64,000 bases of DNA. Origin: Peptoniphilus vaginalis. GTDB taxonomy: Bacteria > Bacillota > Clostridia > Tissierellales > Peptoniphilaceae. The notes below the pieces were generated by a model, which had not been told where the DNA came from, did no database searches, and worked only from the letters and a program-made list of their open reading frames with translations. The number at the start of each line of letters is the position of its first letter. The stretch's first letter is position 1. A program made the position numbers and the translations under genes. The DNA lies in the NCBI RefSeq assembly GCF_900176605.1, contig NZ_FXLP01000005.1, forward strand, positions 496,001 through 560,000, in the 5' to 3' direction. Positions 7,989 through 16,983 of this stretch are shown here, one piece after another.

Positions 7989-9722
7989 CTAAATATCTTC
8001 TATATTATTTTTACCAAAAATTTCTTCTAGCTTATCTATACCAGGCTTTTGCAATTTCATCCTGACATCAATATTTGTTCCATAAATATTGTTAATTAAT
8101 TCAGGTAAAATAGTTTTATGTTCTGGCATTACGCAGTAATCATAAAATAAGCTGTCTTTTTCTTCAAATACTAACTCTAAAATATTATCATGAAGACCTT
8201 CTGCTTTAGCATGACAGACAAAACCAGCAAAACCCTTATTGCCCCTAGATACAAGTTCACTTATTATCTTGTCCCAGTCTGATCTTATCCTATCAAGGCT
8301 TATATCTTTAATAGCATTATCTTCTTTACTAATATTTATTTTCTCGTCATTTTCAATTATAGCAGATTGCCCTTTTTTTTCAATTGTCGGACTACTAGCT
8401 TCTTTTATATTTTCAATTGGATTTTCTTCATTGGCACTAGTAAATTTTTTTTCTGTAGGACTTACTTCTGCCTTATAATAATCTCCAGGATTATAGTAAT
8501 TATCATCGAAATTATTGTAGCTATCTTCTATCTTATTGGCAGAATTATTAATCTGATTATTTAAAGAATTACTAAGGTTACTGCTTCCCAAATTATTAAT
8601 TCTATCTTCTAATAATTTAATTCTTCCCTCTAAATCCTTCTTGCTAGACCTGTTGCAAATTTTAATTGCATTCATTTCAAATACAACTCTCTTGTTATCT
8701 GCATATTTAATCTCAAGAGCCAATTCTTTTAAGACCTCAATAATATCTAAGATGTCTTCAAGTTCAAGGCTTCCAGCAAGATTTCGAAATTCTTTCAAAT
8801 AAGTTGTATAAACTATCTTTTTTGGATCACTTAGAGTTTTTACTAATAAGATGTCCCTAAAGTGACTTAATATTTGCGAGGACAGTGTATTAAAGTCCAC
8901 ACCCTCCCTATAAATCTCATCAATAACATTAAGAGAAGAATTTATATCTCTTTTAATCATTGCACTTGAAAGTGAAAATAATAAGTCAGAAGATGATATG
9001 CCTAAGACTTCCATAGCATCTTCTAGTTTTATGTGGTCCTTGTTCTTAGTAAGAAGTTGGTCTAAAACTGATAGGGCATCTCTCATGGCACCGTCAGCTG
9101 TCTTTGCTATTAATGTAAAGACTTCGTCATCGCAAGACTTTCCTTCAAGCTCAGTTATTCTCTTTAAATTATTTTCAATATCTTCTACAGATATTCTTTT
9201 GAAATTAAATTTTTGAGATCTTGATAAGATTGTGGCAGGAATTTTTTCAATTTCTGTTGTCGCCAAGATAAAAATCAAATGTCTCGGTGGCTCTTCTAGT
9301 ATCTTAAGTAAAGCATTAAAGGCCCCTTTTGATAACATGTGAACCTCGTCAATAATGTAGACTTTGTACTTTAGAGCTTGAGGAGGATAGATTACCTTGT
9401 CCTTTAAATCTCTAATATCATCTACACCATTGTTACTAGCTGCATCCATCTCAACAACATCTAGGACTGATTCATTTAAAATCCTCTTACAGTTTTCACA
9501 TTCATTACAAGGGTTGCCATCTACGGGGTGAAGACAGTTTACTGCACGAGATAAAATTTTTGCAGCAGATGTCTTGCCTGTTCCCCTAGTTCCTTGAAAA
9601 ATATATGCATGACTTATTTCATTATTTTTAACTTGATTTTTTAATGAAGCTATTACAGCTTCTTGACCGTAAAGTTCATCAAAGGTCTTTGACCTATACT
9701 TTCTATATAAAGCTTTATACAT
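7989..9722 (-). CDS. dnaX: DNA polymerase III subunits gamma/tau
   Basis: Clamp-loader ATPase, 577 aa. Walker A GTRGTGKTS (44-52), zinc-ligand Cys at C63, C72, C75 and C78, Walker B VYIIDEVH (121-128), and sensor-1 LATTEIEKIPATILSRSQ. Domain III runs to about residue 370. It is followed by an Asn/Ser/Glu-rich low-complexity linker and a C-terminal domain likely contacting the polymerase. Start ATG with AAGGTGAG. First gene of dnaX-ybaB-recR. No SRP RNA gene was seen upstream, although it often lies there in Firmicutes. Confidence 0.96.
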   Translation of the reverse strand: MYKALYRKYRSKTFDELYGQEAVIASLKNQVKNNEISHAYIFQGTRGTGKTSAAKILSRAVNCLHPVDGNPCNECENCKRILNESVLDVVEMDAASNNGVDDIRDLKDKVIYPPQALKYKVYIIDEVHMLSKGAFNALLKILEEPPRHLIFILATTEIEKIPATILSRSQKFNFKRISVEDIENNLKRITELEGKSCDDEVFTLIAKTADGAMRDALSVLDQLLTKNKDHIKLEDAMEVLGISSSDLLFSLSSAMIKRDINSSLNVIDEIYREGVDFNTLSSQILSHFRDILLVKTLSDPKKIVYTTYLKEFRNLAGSLELEDILDIIEVLKELALEIKYADNKRVVFEMNAIKICNRSSKKDLEGRIKLLEDRINNLGSSNLSNSLNNQINNSANKIEDSYNNFDDNYYNPGDYYKAEVSPTEKKFTSANEENPIENIKEASSPTIEKKGQSAIIENDEKINISKEDNAIKDISLDRIRSDWDKIISELVSRGNKGFAGFVCHAKAEGLHDNILELVFEEKDSLFYDYCVMPEHKTILPELINNIYGTNIDVRMKLQKPGIDKLEEIFGKNNIEDI

Positions 9723-9909
9723 TCTCTCACCTTGTAATAATTATACATTAAAAACTTTTATAATAAATTAAATTATTCCATTTATGACTAATTTATTAAA
9801 ATCTCTTCGAAAAGATTTAACATCATCTTCACATAATTTTCACATGGCAAGTATAAGATATAGACAAATTAAAGAAACAATATGTTTCAATTTAGGAGGA
9901 TTTATTAAA

Positions 9910-10203
9910 ATGAAAAATTTAAAGAAATTAGCAAGCGTTGGAATGATTTCAGTATTAATGCTAGGTATGGTAGCATGCCAAGGCGCTGACAAAAAAGCTA
10001 ACGAAGCTGCTAACGCTAAAAATGCTGCAGTAGAAGAACAAGCTAACGCTAACAAAGCAAAAGTTGAAGCTAACGCTAAAGAAGCAGAAGCTAACGCAAA
10101 AGCTGACGAAGAACAAGCTAAAGAAGGAAACAACGCTAAAGCAAACAACGCTAAATGTGATAACGCTAAAGCTGATAACGCTAAAGAAGAAAAAGCAAAA
10201 TAA
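9910..10203 (+). CDS. Small lipoprotein with Asn-Ala-Lys repeats
   Basis: 97-aa predicted lipoprotein. Basic N-terminus, hydrophobic segment and lipobox LGMVAC give a lipidated Cys at residue 23. The mature part (24-97) is almost entirely Ala, Asn, Lys and Glu, with NAK occurring seven times (for example 35-37, 55-57, 62-64, 75-77, 80-82, 85-87, 90-92), plus a single extra Cys at 83. Probably a flexible or helical, highly charged surface protein; no family recognised. The start is set by AGGAGG (9894-9899) and the signal peptide; an upstream in-frame ATG at 9784 lacks both. A strong terminator follows, so the gene is monocistronic. Confidence 0.8.
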   Translation: MKNLKKLASVGMISVLMLGMVACQGADKKANEAANAKNAAVEEQANANKAKVEANAKEAEANAKADEEQAKEGNNAKANNAKCDNAKADNAKEEKAK

Positions 10204-10218
10204 TTTAGCTTAACTTTC

Positions 10219-10242
10219 AAAGAAGCCTTTCGAGGCTTCTTT
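10219..10242 (+). terminator. Strong intrinsic terminator
   Basis: AAAGAAGCCT, loop TTCG, AGGCTTCTTT followed by further Ts to 10247. It ends the lipoprotein gene. Confidence 0.93.
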
Positions 10243-10321
10243 TTTTTATATAAAATTTTCTTAAAATCTTTTAGTAATCTTCTAATTTAGCATATAAAAG
10301 ATTAATCTAAATAAAAAAATA

Positions 10322-10330
10322 TGATATAAT
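10322..10330 (+). promoter_or_regulatory. Extended -10 promoter element of the zinc-ribbon protein gene
   Basis: TGATATAAT has the hexamer at 10325-10330 and the upstream TG of an extended -10 box. The start codon lies about 35 bp downstream. No clear -35 is seen. Confidence 0.45.
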
Positions 10331-10364
10331 TACTTCAATAGAATTTATGAAAGAAGGTGTTACA

Positions 10365-12038
10365 TTGTTTTGTCCAAAATGCGGAAACCAAGTTTCTAAA
10401 AATGATAACTTTTGTGCTTCATGTGGTCACAACTTAAAAGACGTAAAAATAAATATTACATCAAAAAACAATCAAAGCTTTGGAGACACCAACAAGGTGG
10501 AAAAAGTTAGTCAAAACACAAGAGTCTTTAATCCAAGATCTCTAGATGCAATTGACACTACTGATGAACTAAAAAATATTATTGCTGAAGTTGATAGGAC
10601 TATTTCTAAAAATATAAAAGATTATGAAAATAATAATCTTCAGACAAAAGCTTCTGAAAAAGAAAAGAAATCAAAAGCAAAGCCTGAGGAAGCTTCAGAA
10701 AAAAATAAAAATAAAAATAAAAAAGAAAAAAAGAATAAAGATAAGTCAAAAAGTATTGATTCAAATAAGTTTGATGAAAATATCTTAGATGAATTTAAAG
10801 ATCCTGATTCTTCTAACAAAATGAGCCAAAAAGAATTGGTTCGTAGGGTTCAAGAAGAACTAAAAAAATCTAGCTTTGATGAAAAGGATATAAATAAGAC
10901 TTCATCTGAAACTCCCAAGTCTTCTAACGATGAAACTGACCACCCTATAGAAGTTTTTGAAGAAGAAACGACTAAAGAGTCTCAAAAAAAATTCTCTTTA
11001 AAAGAAAAATGGAATAATTTTATAAAAGAGGATGACGATGAATATTCAATCTTTGGGGACCTAAGAGACGATACTAAGAAAAAAGAGGATACTAGAAACT
11101 TAGAAATAAGTAAATCTGTTGAAGATACTGACAGATCCTTTGAAAACACACTTAGCACACCTAAGATTGACATTGAAAATGCTATCAAAGAAGCTGAAGA
11201 AGAGAAATCTAAGGTCAAAAAAGAAAAAGTAAATAAAACTCCAGAAAATAATTCAAAAAAAGAAAAGATAGAAGTTAAAGAAGCTCCTAAAAATTCTGAA
11301 GTTAAAGAGAAATCTAAAAAGAAAAGAAATCTTAAAGACTTATTCAGCTTTGCTGATAAGGGAGAAAAACCTGTTAAGGATATAGAAGAAGTTTCTTCTG
11401 AATTTGAAAAATCCATAGAACATAATATTTCAGAAAAGGTAATGGAGGTAACTAATAAGTCTGACAAAGAAATAGATAAGCTTCTTGATTCCCTAGATAA
11501 GCTAACAGGAAAATTATCTGATTATATTGGTGACTTTGGTTCTAAGGAAAGTAAAAAAATAATTGGACTTGGTATATTATTAAATCTAATCATGCTCCTT
11601 ATTGGAAGTGGAACTTTTAAATTAATTTTAATTCCATTTTTAATTTTAAAAATAGCTTTTGATTATTTGGAGTTTTATATCCCACTAAATATTGCAACTG
11701 GCAGAGATTATATTGATACATCTTCTTCAGAAGTCAAAAAATTTGCCTTAATAAACTGGATAATTTGTAAGGCTGTATTATTTGTTGGATTTTTAATTTC
11801 ACCTTTTGGCGGTTTTTTCAAATACAACATGCTCCAAGCCTTAACCCCTATGCCTCTTGCAACATTAATTATAATTGGACTTTCACTTCTAATAGGATTA
11901 AACCAATATAAGGACAATTTCTTTGCTAGATCAAAGATAAACTTTGTAGGCTGGTATGCAATTTCCTTTACACTTTTTGAACTCCTATTTAAGATGATAT
12001 GGTTCATTATTAATTTTATATTTGTAACACTTTTTTAA
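10365..12038 (+). CDS. Zinc-ribbon protein with charged linker and C-terminal membrane domain
   Basis: 557 aa, no family recognised beyond the N-terminal zinc ribbon (CPKCG with a second CASCG; Cys 3, 6, 17, 20). Residues about 45-385 are a low-complexity Lys/Glu/Ser-rich region, probably disordered. About 390-557 hold four or five hydrophobic segments, with a conserved-looking LNIATGRDYI loop. The TTG start is preferred because AAGGTG lies seven bases upstream and the zinc ribbon then begins at MFCPKCG as in similar proteins; an in-frame ATG at 10347 gives six more residues. Topology would place the ribbon in the cytoplasm, tethered to the membrane. Monocistronic, with a terminator at 12040-12062. 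Confidence 0.75.
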   Translation: MFCPKCGNQVSKNDNFCASCGHNLKDVKINITSKNNQSFGDTNKVEKVSQNTRVFNPRSLDAIDTTDELKNIIAEVDRTISKNIKDYENNNLQTKASEKEKKSKAKPEEASEKNKNKNKKEKKNKDKSKSIDSNKFDENILDEFKDPDSSNKMSQKELVRRVQEELKKSSFDEKDINKTSSETPKSSNDETDHPIEVFEEETTKESQKKFSLKEKWNNFIKEDDDEYSIFGDLRDDTKKKEDTRNLEISKSVEDTDRSFENTLSTPKIDIENAIKEAEEEKSKVKKEKVNKTPENNSKKEKIEVKEAPKNSEVKEKSKKKRNLKDLFSFADKGEKPVKDIEEVSSEFEKSIEHNISEKVMEVTNKSDKEIDKLLDSLDKLTGKLSDYIGDFGSKESKKIIGLGILLNLIMLLIGSGTFKLILIPFLILKIAFDYLEFYIPLNIATGRDYIDTSSSEVKKFALINWIICKAVLFVGFLISPFGGFFKYNMLQALTPMPLATLIIIGLSLLIGLNQYKDNFFARSKINFVGWYAISFTLFELLFKMIWFIINFIFVTLF

Positions 12039-12039
12039 G

Positions 12040-12062
12040 AAAACCGAGTTTATCTCGGTTTT
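12040..12062 (+). terminator. Terminator of the zinc-ribbon protein gene
   Basis: AAAACCGAG and CTCGGTTTT form a 9-bp stem followed by a T-run. It begins two bases after the stop codon. Confidence 0.9.
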
Positions 12063-12088
12063 TTATTTTGCAAAATTTTTATAAAAAA

Positions 12089-12109
12089 TGGTCAGAAAAC
12101 TTCTGACCA
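12089..12109 (-). terminator. Terminator of the GNAT-like gene
   Basis: TGGTCAGAA and TTCTGACCA form a 9-bp perfect stem with a 3-nt loop. On the minus strand a run of Ts follows. It lies ten bases past the stop codon at 12120. Confidence 0.88.
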
Positions 12110-12119
12110 AGATTTAAAA

Positions 12120-12785
12120 TTATGAAATTTCTACTTCTCTAAAAAGTATATAGCCATCCTCATCCACTGCAAGACCAAAGTAGCTATCTTCGAAAGCTTT
12201 TTTAAGTTCATCAGTTTTACTTGAGTGAATAATCCTCTCCTTACCTGTCATCTTTATATCTAAGTCATCAGACTTCAATAGGATAAATCTATCATAACCA
12301 TCTTCTGAAAACTCATCTGGATATTTTTTCTTTAATGATACTAGCATATATCCAGAATCTAAAGTATTCTTATAAGATCTGTAGTTCTTAGGAGAAATAG
12401 TAGACATCTTATTTGTAAATTTTGAATTTTTATATCTTTCTTCAAGCTTTTCCCTAGTTATATTTTGTAAATTTCTTCCCCTGTATTCTTTTAAAACTAC
12501 AACTGTATCATTGACAATTACAGACTCAGGTTCAATATAGAAGTCTACATCGTGGGCAAGGTTGTCTTTATGACTTGGCACCTTTATGCTCCTATAGGCT
12601 ACAAGCTTTCCCCCATCAAATACACCGACAAAGGAGCCTCCCCCATCTATTAAAGCTTCCAATTCTTCTTTAGAGTCCTGAGAAAAAATTTCTTTGTTCT
12701 CTATGCCTTCATAGACTTCACAAGTCAAATCATAAATATCGTCAATATCTTCTTTTTCTAAAAATTTAAAAACTAATTCTTCCAT
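12120..12785 (-). CDS. GNAT-like acetyltransferase, substrate unknown
   Basis: 221-aa protein with a GNAT-like fold signature. The segment SVIVNDTVVVLKEYRGRNLQNITREKLEE (about 88-116) resembles motif A, strand plus acetyl-CoA pyrophosphate loop plus helix, although the canonical Q/RxxGxG/A is degenerate (YRGRNL). The N-terminal FLEKEDIDDIYDL is the typical first strand/helix. Substrate cannot be inferred. The ATG at 12785 is chosen because GAGG lies five bases upstream; a GTG two codons earlier has no good site. Monocistronic on the minus strand between terminators at 12089 and 12920. Confidence 0.65.
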   Translation of the reverse strand: MEELVFKFLEKEDIDDIYDLTCEVYEGIENKEIFSQDSKEELEALIDGGGSFVGVFDGGKLVAYRSIKVPSHKDNLAHDVDFYIEPESVIVNDTVVVLKEYRGRNLQNITREKLEERYKNSKFTNKMSTISPKNYRSYKNTLDSGYMLVSLKKKYPDEFSEDGYDRFILLKSDDLDIKMTGKERIIHSSKTDELKKAFEDSYFGLAVDEDGYILFREVEIS

Positions 12786-12919
12786 ACCCACCTCTTTTAT
12801 TTAAATATTCAAAAAGAAATCAACTATTAAATCCTATTAAGATTTTATAATATAATTTAAGAATAATCTAGATAGATACTTAGATAATACTTATAATAGA
12901 AAAATTCCACAAATTTAAA

Positions 12920-12945
12920 AGGACCAAGTTAAATTACTCGGTCCT
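12920..12945 (-). terminator. Terminator of the flavodoxin-DUF3793 operon
   Basis: AGGACC/GGTCCT arms, plus an inner AGT/ACT, form a hairpin. On the minus strand it is followed by TTTTAAATTT. It lies 58 bp beyond the stop codon at 13004. Confidence 0.7.
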
Positions 12946-13003
12946 CTTGGATTGAAATATGGTATAGAGTTTTATTATTAATATTAGTTAGGTATTTTTC
13001 AAA

Positions 13004-13588
13004 TTAATAAAGGCTTTGTAAAATATTTTTCATTTCAATAACCTTTACTTCATCAAACCTTTTAAAGGCTTCAAGGGAAGATTTTTCATTATTAAAGCAC
13101 TTCCAATAACCTGTGCACTTACATATCTTTTTGTCCCTATGTTTGAAGTCTATTACGTCTTTTAGGGGGTAACCTAAAAACACTCCAATTTCATCTGGAC
13201 AAGTTTCAGCAAATCTAACCCTCAATAAATTTAAGTAGTCGCCTGTGGTAAGACAAGATTCATAACCATGAGAATTTAAAAAGTCCTTAATCTTAACTTG
13301 AGAAAGTTTCTTTTCAAGTCTATCATTTTTAAAAAAATAAACTAAGACAAAGTCCTCTCCCTCTTTTAACTCATAAAAATCAAGTCCCAAGGCATCTTTT
13401 AATATAAATTTGTTCTTCATCCAATAATCCTTTAAGGGCCTTTTGGCATTTCTTAGATTCATCATGGTTCCAAGCTTCAAGTTGTTATTAGTTGGTGCAA
13501 CTGTAGACTTAATAAGAGCCAATATATAATCAAAGTCCTTAAAGTTATTGATGTAAGATAAAAATTCGATTAGAACTTTATCATACAT
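13004..13588 (-). CDS. DUF3793 family protein
   Basis: 194-aa protein matching the DUF3793 family of anaerobic Firmicutes. The recognisable core is CPDEIGVFLGYPLKDVIDF followed by CKCTGYWKCF, which supplies several conserved cysteines. The family is commonly found beside a flavodoxin, as here: its ATG overlaps the flavodoxin stop codon by one base. Biochemical function unknown; a redox or metal-linked role is inferred only from the partner and the cysteines. Soluble, no signal peptide. Confidence 0.82.
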   Translation of the reverse strand: MYDKVLIEFLSYINNFKDFDYILALIKSTVAPTNNNLKLGTMMNLRNAKRPLKDYWMKNKFILKDALGLDFYELKEGEDFVLVYFFKNDRLEKKLSQVKIKDFLNSHGYESCLTTGDYLNLLRVRFAETCPDEIGVFLGYPLKDVIDFKHRDKKICKCTGYWKCFNNEKSSLEAFKRFDEVKVIEMKNILQSLY

Positions 13589-14016
13589 TATGACCTCGCA
13601 AGATCCCTTCCTAAAGCTTCACATTCTTCTAAAGCATCTTGATCAGGGTCGTCATAAGCTGCGAAACCATCAGCAAGTAATTTTGCACCAGTTCCTTCAA
13701 CTTCTTCTTGCCAAAGTCTCATCCATTCTCCATCTGCCCATTCGTAAGATCCGAATAAAACTACATTTTTACCAGATAGAAGAGGATTAACCTTATCCAT
13801 GAAAGGTCTCATTTCAGTTTCTTCTAATTCTTCAGATCCCATTGCAGGACATCCAAAGGCTAGTCTATCAACATCTTTTACATCATCTTCAGTAGCAGAT
13901 CCAACTTGAATTAGTTTAACATCAGCACCTTCGCCTTCAGCTCCCCTAACTAGAGCTTCTGCCATTCTTTCTGTGTTACCTGTTCCTGACCAGTATATTA
14001 CATTTACTTTTTTCAT
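13588..14016 (-). CDS. Flavodoxin
   Basis: 142-aa FMN-binding electron carrier. The phosphate-binding loop is SGTGNTE (about 10-16), the second FMN loop is GCPAMGSEEL, and the third is GSYEWADGEWM with an aromatic residue to stack on the flavin. Length is typical for short-chain flavodoxins. The ATG at 14016 has GGAGGGA seven bases upstream; a TTG five codons earlier would place the ribosome binding site inside the gene. Overlaps the DUF3793 gene downstream, so they are probably co-translated. Confidence 0.93.
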   Translation of the reverse strand: MKKVNVIYWSGTGNTERMAEALVRGAEGEGADVKLIQVGSATEDDVKDVDRLAFGCPAMGSEELEETEMRPFMDKVNPLLSGKNVVLFGSYEWADGEWMRLWQEEVEGTGAKLLADGFAAYDDPDQDALEECEALGRDLARS

Positions 14017-14178
14017 TTTTATTCCCTCCAAAATTATTTTTGATATCTCTTATCAATTGATTTAATTTTAATATATTTTTAAAAGATATAATTATATAAA
14101 TTATTATAATTTTTTAAATTTTATTAATTCCTTTTTATAATGCTTTATAGAGCAATCTTTTAGACTGATAATAATTTA

Positions 14179-14207
14179 TTGTCATAAAATTACAGAAATG
14201 ATAAAAT
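14179..14207 (+). promoter_or_regulatory. gltS promoter
   Basis: TTGTCA (14179-14184), a 17-bp spacer and TAAAAT (14202-14207), with TG one base before the -10 hexamer. It lies 36 bp before the gltS start. The remaining 226-bp gap to the flavodoxin gene is AT-rich and shows no gene. Confidence 0.7.
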
Positions 14208-14242
14208 TTTAATCAGATAAAATGTTAATAAAGGAGGTAAAA

Positions 14243-15472
14243 ATGGAATTTATTAAAGAAAATGGAGTTTTGAATATAAATTTAGACTCAATATTAACTC
14301 TTGCCCTTGCTGTAATTGTATTGTTAGCTGGATATGGTATTAAAAATAGATCATTATTTTTAAGAAAATATTGTATACCTGCTCCTGTAGTAGGTGGATT
14401 TTTGTTTATGTTTATAACTTTTATAGGTTATAAAACAAACAGCTTTAATTTTACTTATGAAAATATTTTTCAACCAACTTTTATGCTTGCATTCTTTACC
14501 ACTGTTGGGCTCGGAGCAAACCTTAAGATTTTAAAATCCGGAGGAATTTTACTTATAATTTATTGGTTAGTGTGTGGATTTTGTTCACTTATTCAAAACT
14601 CAATTGGCATTGGAGTCGCAAAAATTATTGGACTTGAACCTGCATACGCAATGCTTGCATCATCTATATCAATGATTGGTGGACATGGAGCTGCTATGAG
14701 TTATGGGTCAACTTTTGCTAAGATGGGTTACGAACAAGCACCTGTTGTTGGAGCGGCTGCAGCTACATTTGGTCTTATTTTTGGTGTTGTTATTGGAGGT
14801 CCACTTGGAAGAAGACTAATTGTTAAAAATGGACTTACTCCAAATAATGATGACTTTGATTCATCAAAATTAGACGCTTTATTTACCGAAGAAAAATTTG
14901 AATTAACAAATTTAGATATTATGAAGAATGTTTCTGCAATTATCATTTCAATGGCATTAGGAACTCTCGTATCAAAATTTATTGGAACACTAATTAATAT
15001 GGATTTTCCAGATTATGTAGGAGCTATGTTTATAGCAGTTATCTTAAGAAATTTAAATGAAAAAATTAATATCTATAAGTTTAATGGTTCCTTAGTTGAT
15101 GGTATTGGAGATATTATGCTTAACTTATACCTTGCACTTGCCCTTATGACCTTAAAACTTTGGGAACTTCAAGATCTAATGGGCGGAGTTCTTGTTGTTC
15201 TAATCTGTCAAGTTATTTTTATGCTAATTTATGCATATTTTGTTGTGTTTAGAGTACTTGGTAAAAGTTATGATGCAGCAGTTATGAGTGCTGGACTTTG
15301 TGGTCACGGTCTAGGTGCAACTCCATCAGCTATTGTAAATATGACTGCTATAAATGATGAATACGGTTTAAGTAGAAGGGCTATGATGATTGTTCCAATT
15401 GTTGGTGCTTTCTTAGTAGATATAATCTATCAACCAATCGTACTTGCATTTATAAAAACTTTCGTAAAATAA
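14243..15472 (+). CDS. gltS: Sodium/glutamate symporter (GltS family)
   Basis: 409-aa inner-membrane symporter that takes up glutamate with sodium. About ten to twelve hydrophobic segments form two inverted halves. Family-typical glycine-rich stretches are visible: SMIGGHGAAMSYG in the first half and SAGLCGHGLGATPSAIVNM in the second, corresponding to the re-entrant loops. The ATG at 14243 is preceded by AAAGGAGG; the ATG at 14222 has no such site. Own promoter and terminator, so monocistronic. Confidence 0.92.
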   Translation: MEFIKENGVLNINLDSILTLALAVIVLLAGYGIKNRSLFLRKYCIPAPVVGGFLFMFITFIGYKTNSFNFTYENIFQPTFMLAFFTTVGLGANLKILKSGGILLIIYWLVCGFCSLIQNSIGIGVAKIIGLEPAYAMLASSISMIGGHGAAMSYGSTFAKMGYEQAPVVGAAAATFGLIFGVVIGGPLGRRLIVKNGLTPNNDDFDSSKLDALFTEEKFELTNLDIMKNVSAIIISMALGTLVSKFIGTLINMDFPDYVGAMFIAVILRNLNEKINIYKFNGSLVDGIGDIMLNLYLALALMTLKLWELQDLMGGVLVVLICQVIFMLIYAYFVVFRVLGKSYDAAVMSAGLCGHGLGATPSAIVNMTAINDEYGLSRRAMMIVPIVGAFLVDIIYQPIVLAFIKTFVK

Positions 15473-15502
15473 GAATCAATAATTAATCATTTTATCTACG
15501 TA

Positions 15503-15531
15503 AAAACCCAGGCTTAATAATCCTGGGTTTT
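15503..15531. terminator. Terminator between gltS and the DAACS symporter
   Basis: AAAACCCAGG (15503-15512) pairs with CCTGGGTTTT (15522-15531), followed by Ts on the plus strand and As on the left, so it can serve both convergent genes. Confidence 0.92.
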
Positions 15532-15548
15532 TCGATCTAATAAATTTT

Positions 15549-16742
15549 TTAATTCTTCATACTTTCTTTATTTTTTCCAGGTACCTTATTAAAAATACCT
15601 GTTACCATTAATACAACTGCACCATCAGATGTTACGTTGCAAGCAGTACCAAAGCTATCTTGCAATGCAAATATAGAAAGCATAAGTGCTGTTCCTGTGT
15701 CGTTAAATCCTAGGACTGATGTTATTAAACCGAGAGATGCTACTACTGTTCCTCCAGGCACTCCTGGAGCTGCTATGGCAAAGATTCCTAGTAAAAGTAT
15801 GAAAACTATCATATTAGCTGTCTCCGGAAGCTGACCTGTTAAAATTTTAGAAACTGTCATTACAAAGAATACTTCTGTCAAAACTGATCCACAAAGGTGG
15901 GTGTTGGAACATAGTGGAATCCCAAAGTCCCTTATCTTTGGATCAAGTGTAGAAGATTTTCTAGCACATTCAATTGCAACTGGAAGAGTTGCGGCAGATG
16001 ACATAGTTCCTACTGCTGTTAAGTAAGCTGGTAGGTAGTGTTTGAAGACCTCTTTAGGATTTGTTTTTGAAATTAAACCTGCAAAAGAATACATAACAGT
16101 CATCCAGATAAAGTGACCCACAATTACAATTATGATAATCTTCAAGAATACAGGCAACTCAGAAATAATTACACCTTCGTAAGATAAAACTGCAAAAGTA
16201 GTTGCTATATAAACCGGTAGAATTCTTATAACAACATTGTTTACTATTGATAGGACAATCTTATTTAATTCAATAAGCATTTTCTCCCATGTTTCAGAAT
16301 TTGTAACAATAACTGCTATACCAAATAGTATTGAAGTCACAAGAGCTGTCATAACAGGCATAATAGGATCAATTGATAGTTTAAATATGGATTCTGGTAT
16401 GGCATTACCCGCATCTACATTTGAAGCTATATTAAGGTTTGGTATAATTGCTCTTCCTGCCAAGAATGACATTGTGGCAGCTCCAACAGTAGACAAGTAA
16501 CAAATTATAAGTGTAACGCTTAGAATTTTACCTGCACTTTCCTTTAAGGAAACTATAGCTGGAGTAATAAATCCCAAAATAATTAGGGGTACTATGTAGC
16601 CTATTAAATCACCGATAACTCTTTTAACTGAATCAATGGCAACAATTGCACCTTCGTTGGAAATTCTACCAACAAATATTCCTATAATAATTCCTAATAT
16701 TAGTTTAAAAACCAAAGAATTAAAAAAATTATTTTTTTTCAT
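15549..16742 (-). CDS. Dicarboxylate/amino acid:cation symporter (DAACS/SLC1 family)
   Basis: 397-aa membrane carrier of the glutamate/aspartate/serine transporter family. The first half has about six transmembrane helices. The transport core is visible in the Ser-rich re-entrant loop GTMSSAATLPV (HP1), the second hairpin GVPGGTVVASLG (HP2), and the TM8-like segment DSFGTACNVTSDGA, which carries the Asp and Asn used for substrate and sodium. The exact amino acid is not deducible; serine/threonine or acidic substrates are both known in the family. A GGAGG site precedes the ATG. Probably monocistronic; convergent with gltS. Confidence 0.9.
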   Translation of the reverse strand: MKKNNFFNSLVFKLILGIIIGIFVGRISNEGAIVAIDSVKRVIGDLIGYIVPLIILGFITPAIVSLKESAGKILSVTLIICYLSTVGAATMSFLAGRAIIPNLNIASNVDAGNAIPESIFKLSIDPIMPVMTALVTSILFGIAVIVTNSETWEKMLIELNKIVLSIVNNVVIRILPVYIATTFAVLSYEGVIISELPVFLKIIIIVIVGHFIWMTVMYSFAGLISKTNPKEVFKHYLPAYLTAVGTMSSAATLPVAIECARKSSTLDPKIRDFGIPLCSNTHLCGSVLTEVFFVMTVSKILTGQLPETANMIVFILLLGIFAIAAPGVPGGTVVASLGLITSVLGFNDTGTALMLSIFALQDSFGTACNVTSDGAVVLMVTGIFNKVPGKNKESMKN

Positions 16743-16951
16743 TTCTCCTCCTTATAAAATTTGTTTTAACAATATTACTCTTAACATTTTACCATTGAAT
16801 TCTAATAAATATAGTAAAATTTTGCTTTAATTATTTATAAAAATAAATTTGTTTTGATTATAATTTTTTCGTGAATTTAGCTTCAAGTATTTATTTCTAC
16901 AAAGGTGGCTATACAACAAAGCCTTCTTTTACAAAAATCCATATAAAAAAA

Positions 16952-16969
16952 AAGAGCCAATAGGCTCTT
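16952..16969 (-). terminator. Terminator of the NlpC/P60 gene
   Basis: AAGAGCC and GGCTCTT arms with a 4-nt loop are followed on the minus strand by nine Ts. It lies 14 bp after the stop at 16984. The rest of the gap to 16742 (about 240 bp) is AT-rich with no recognisable gene. Confidence 0.9.
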
Positions 16970-16983
16970 AATTTAAAATTTAA

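Noticed and set aside
9784-9909. Longer N-terminus for the NAK lipoprotein starting at 9784
   Set aside because: It would put AGGAGG and the signal peptide in the middle of the protein; the ATG at 9910 fits a lipoprotein.
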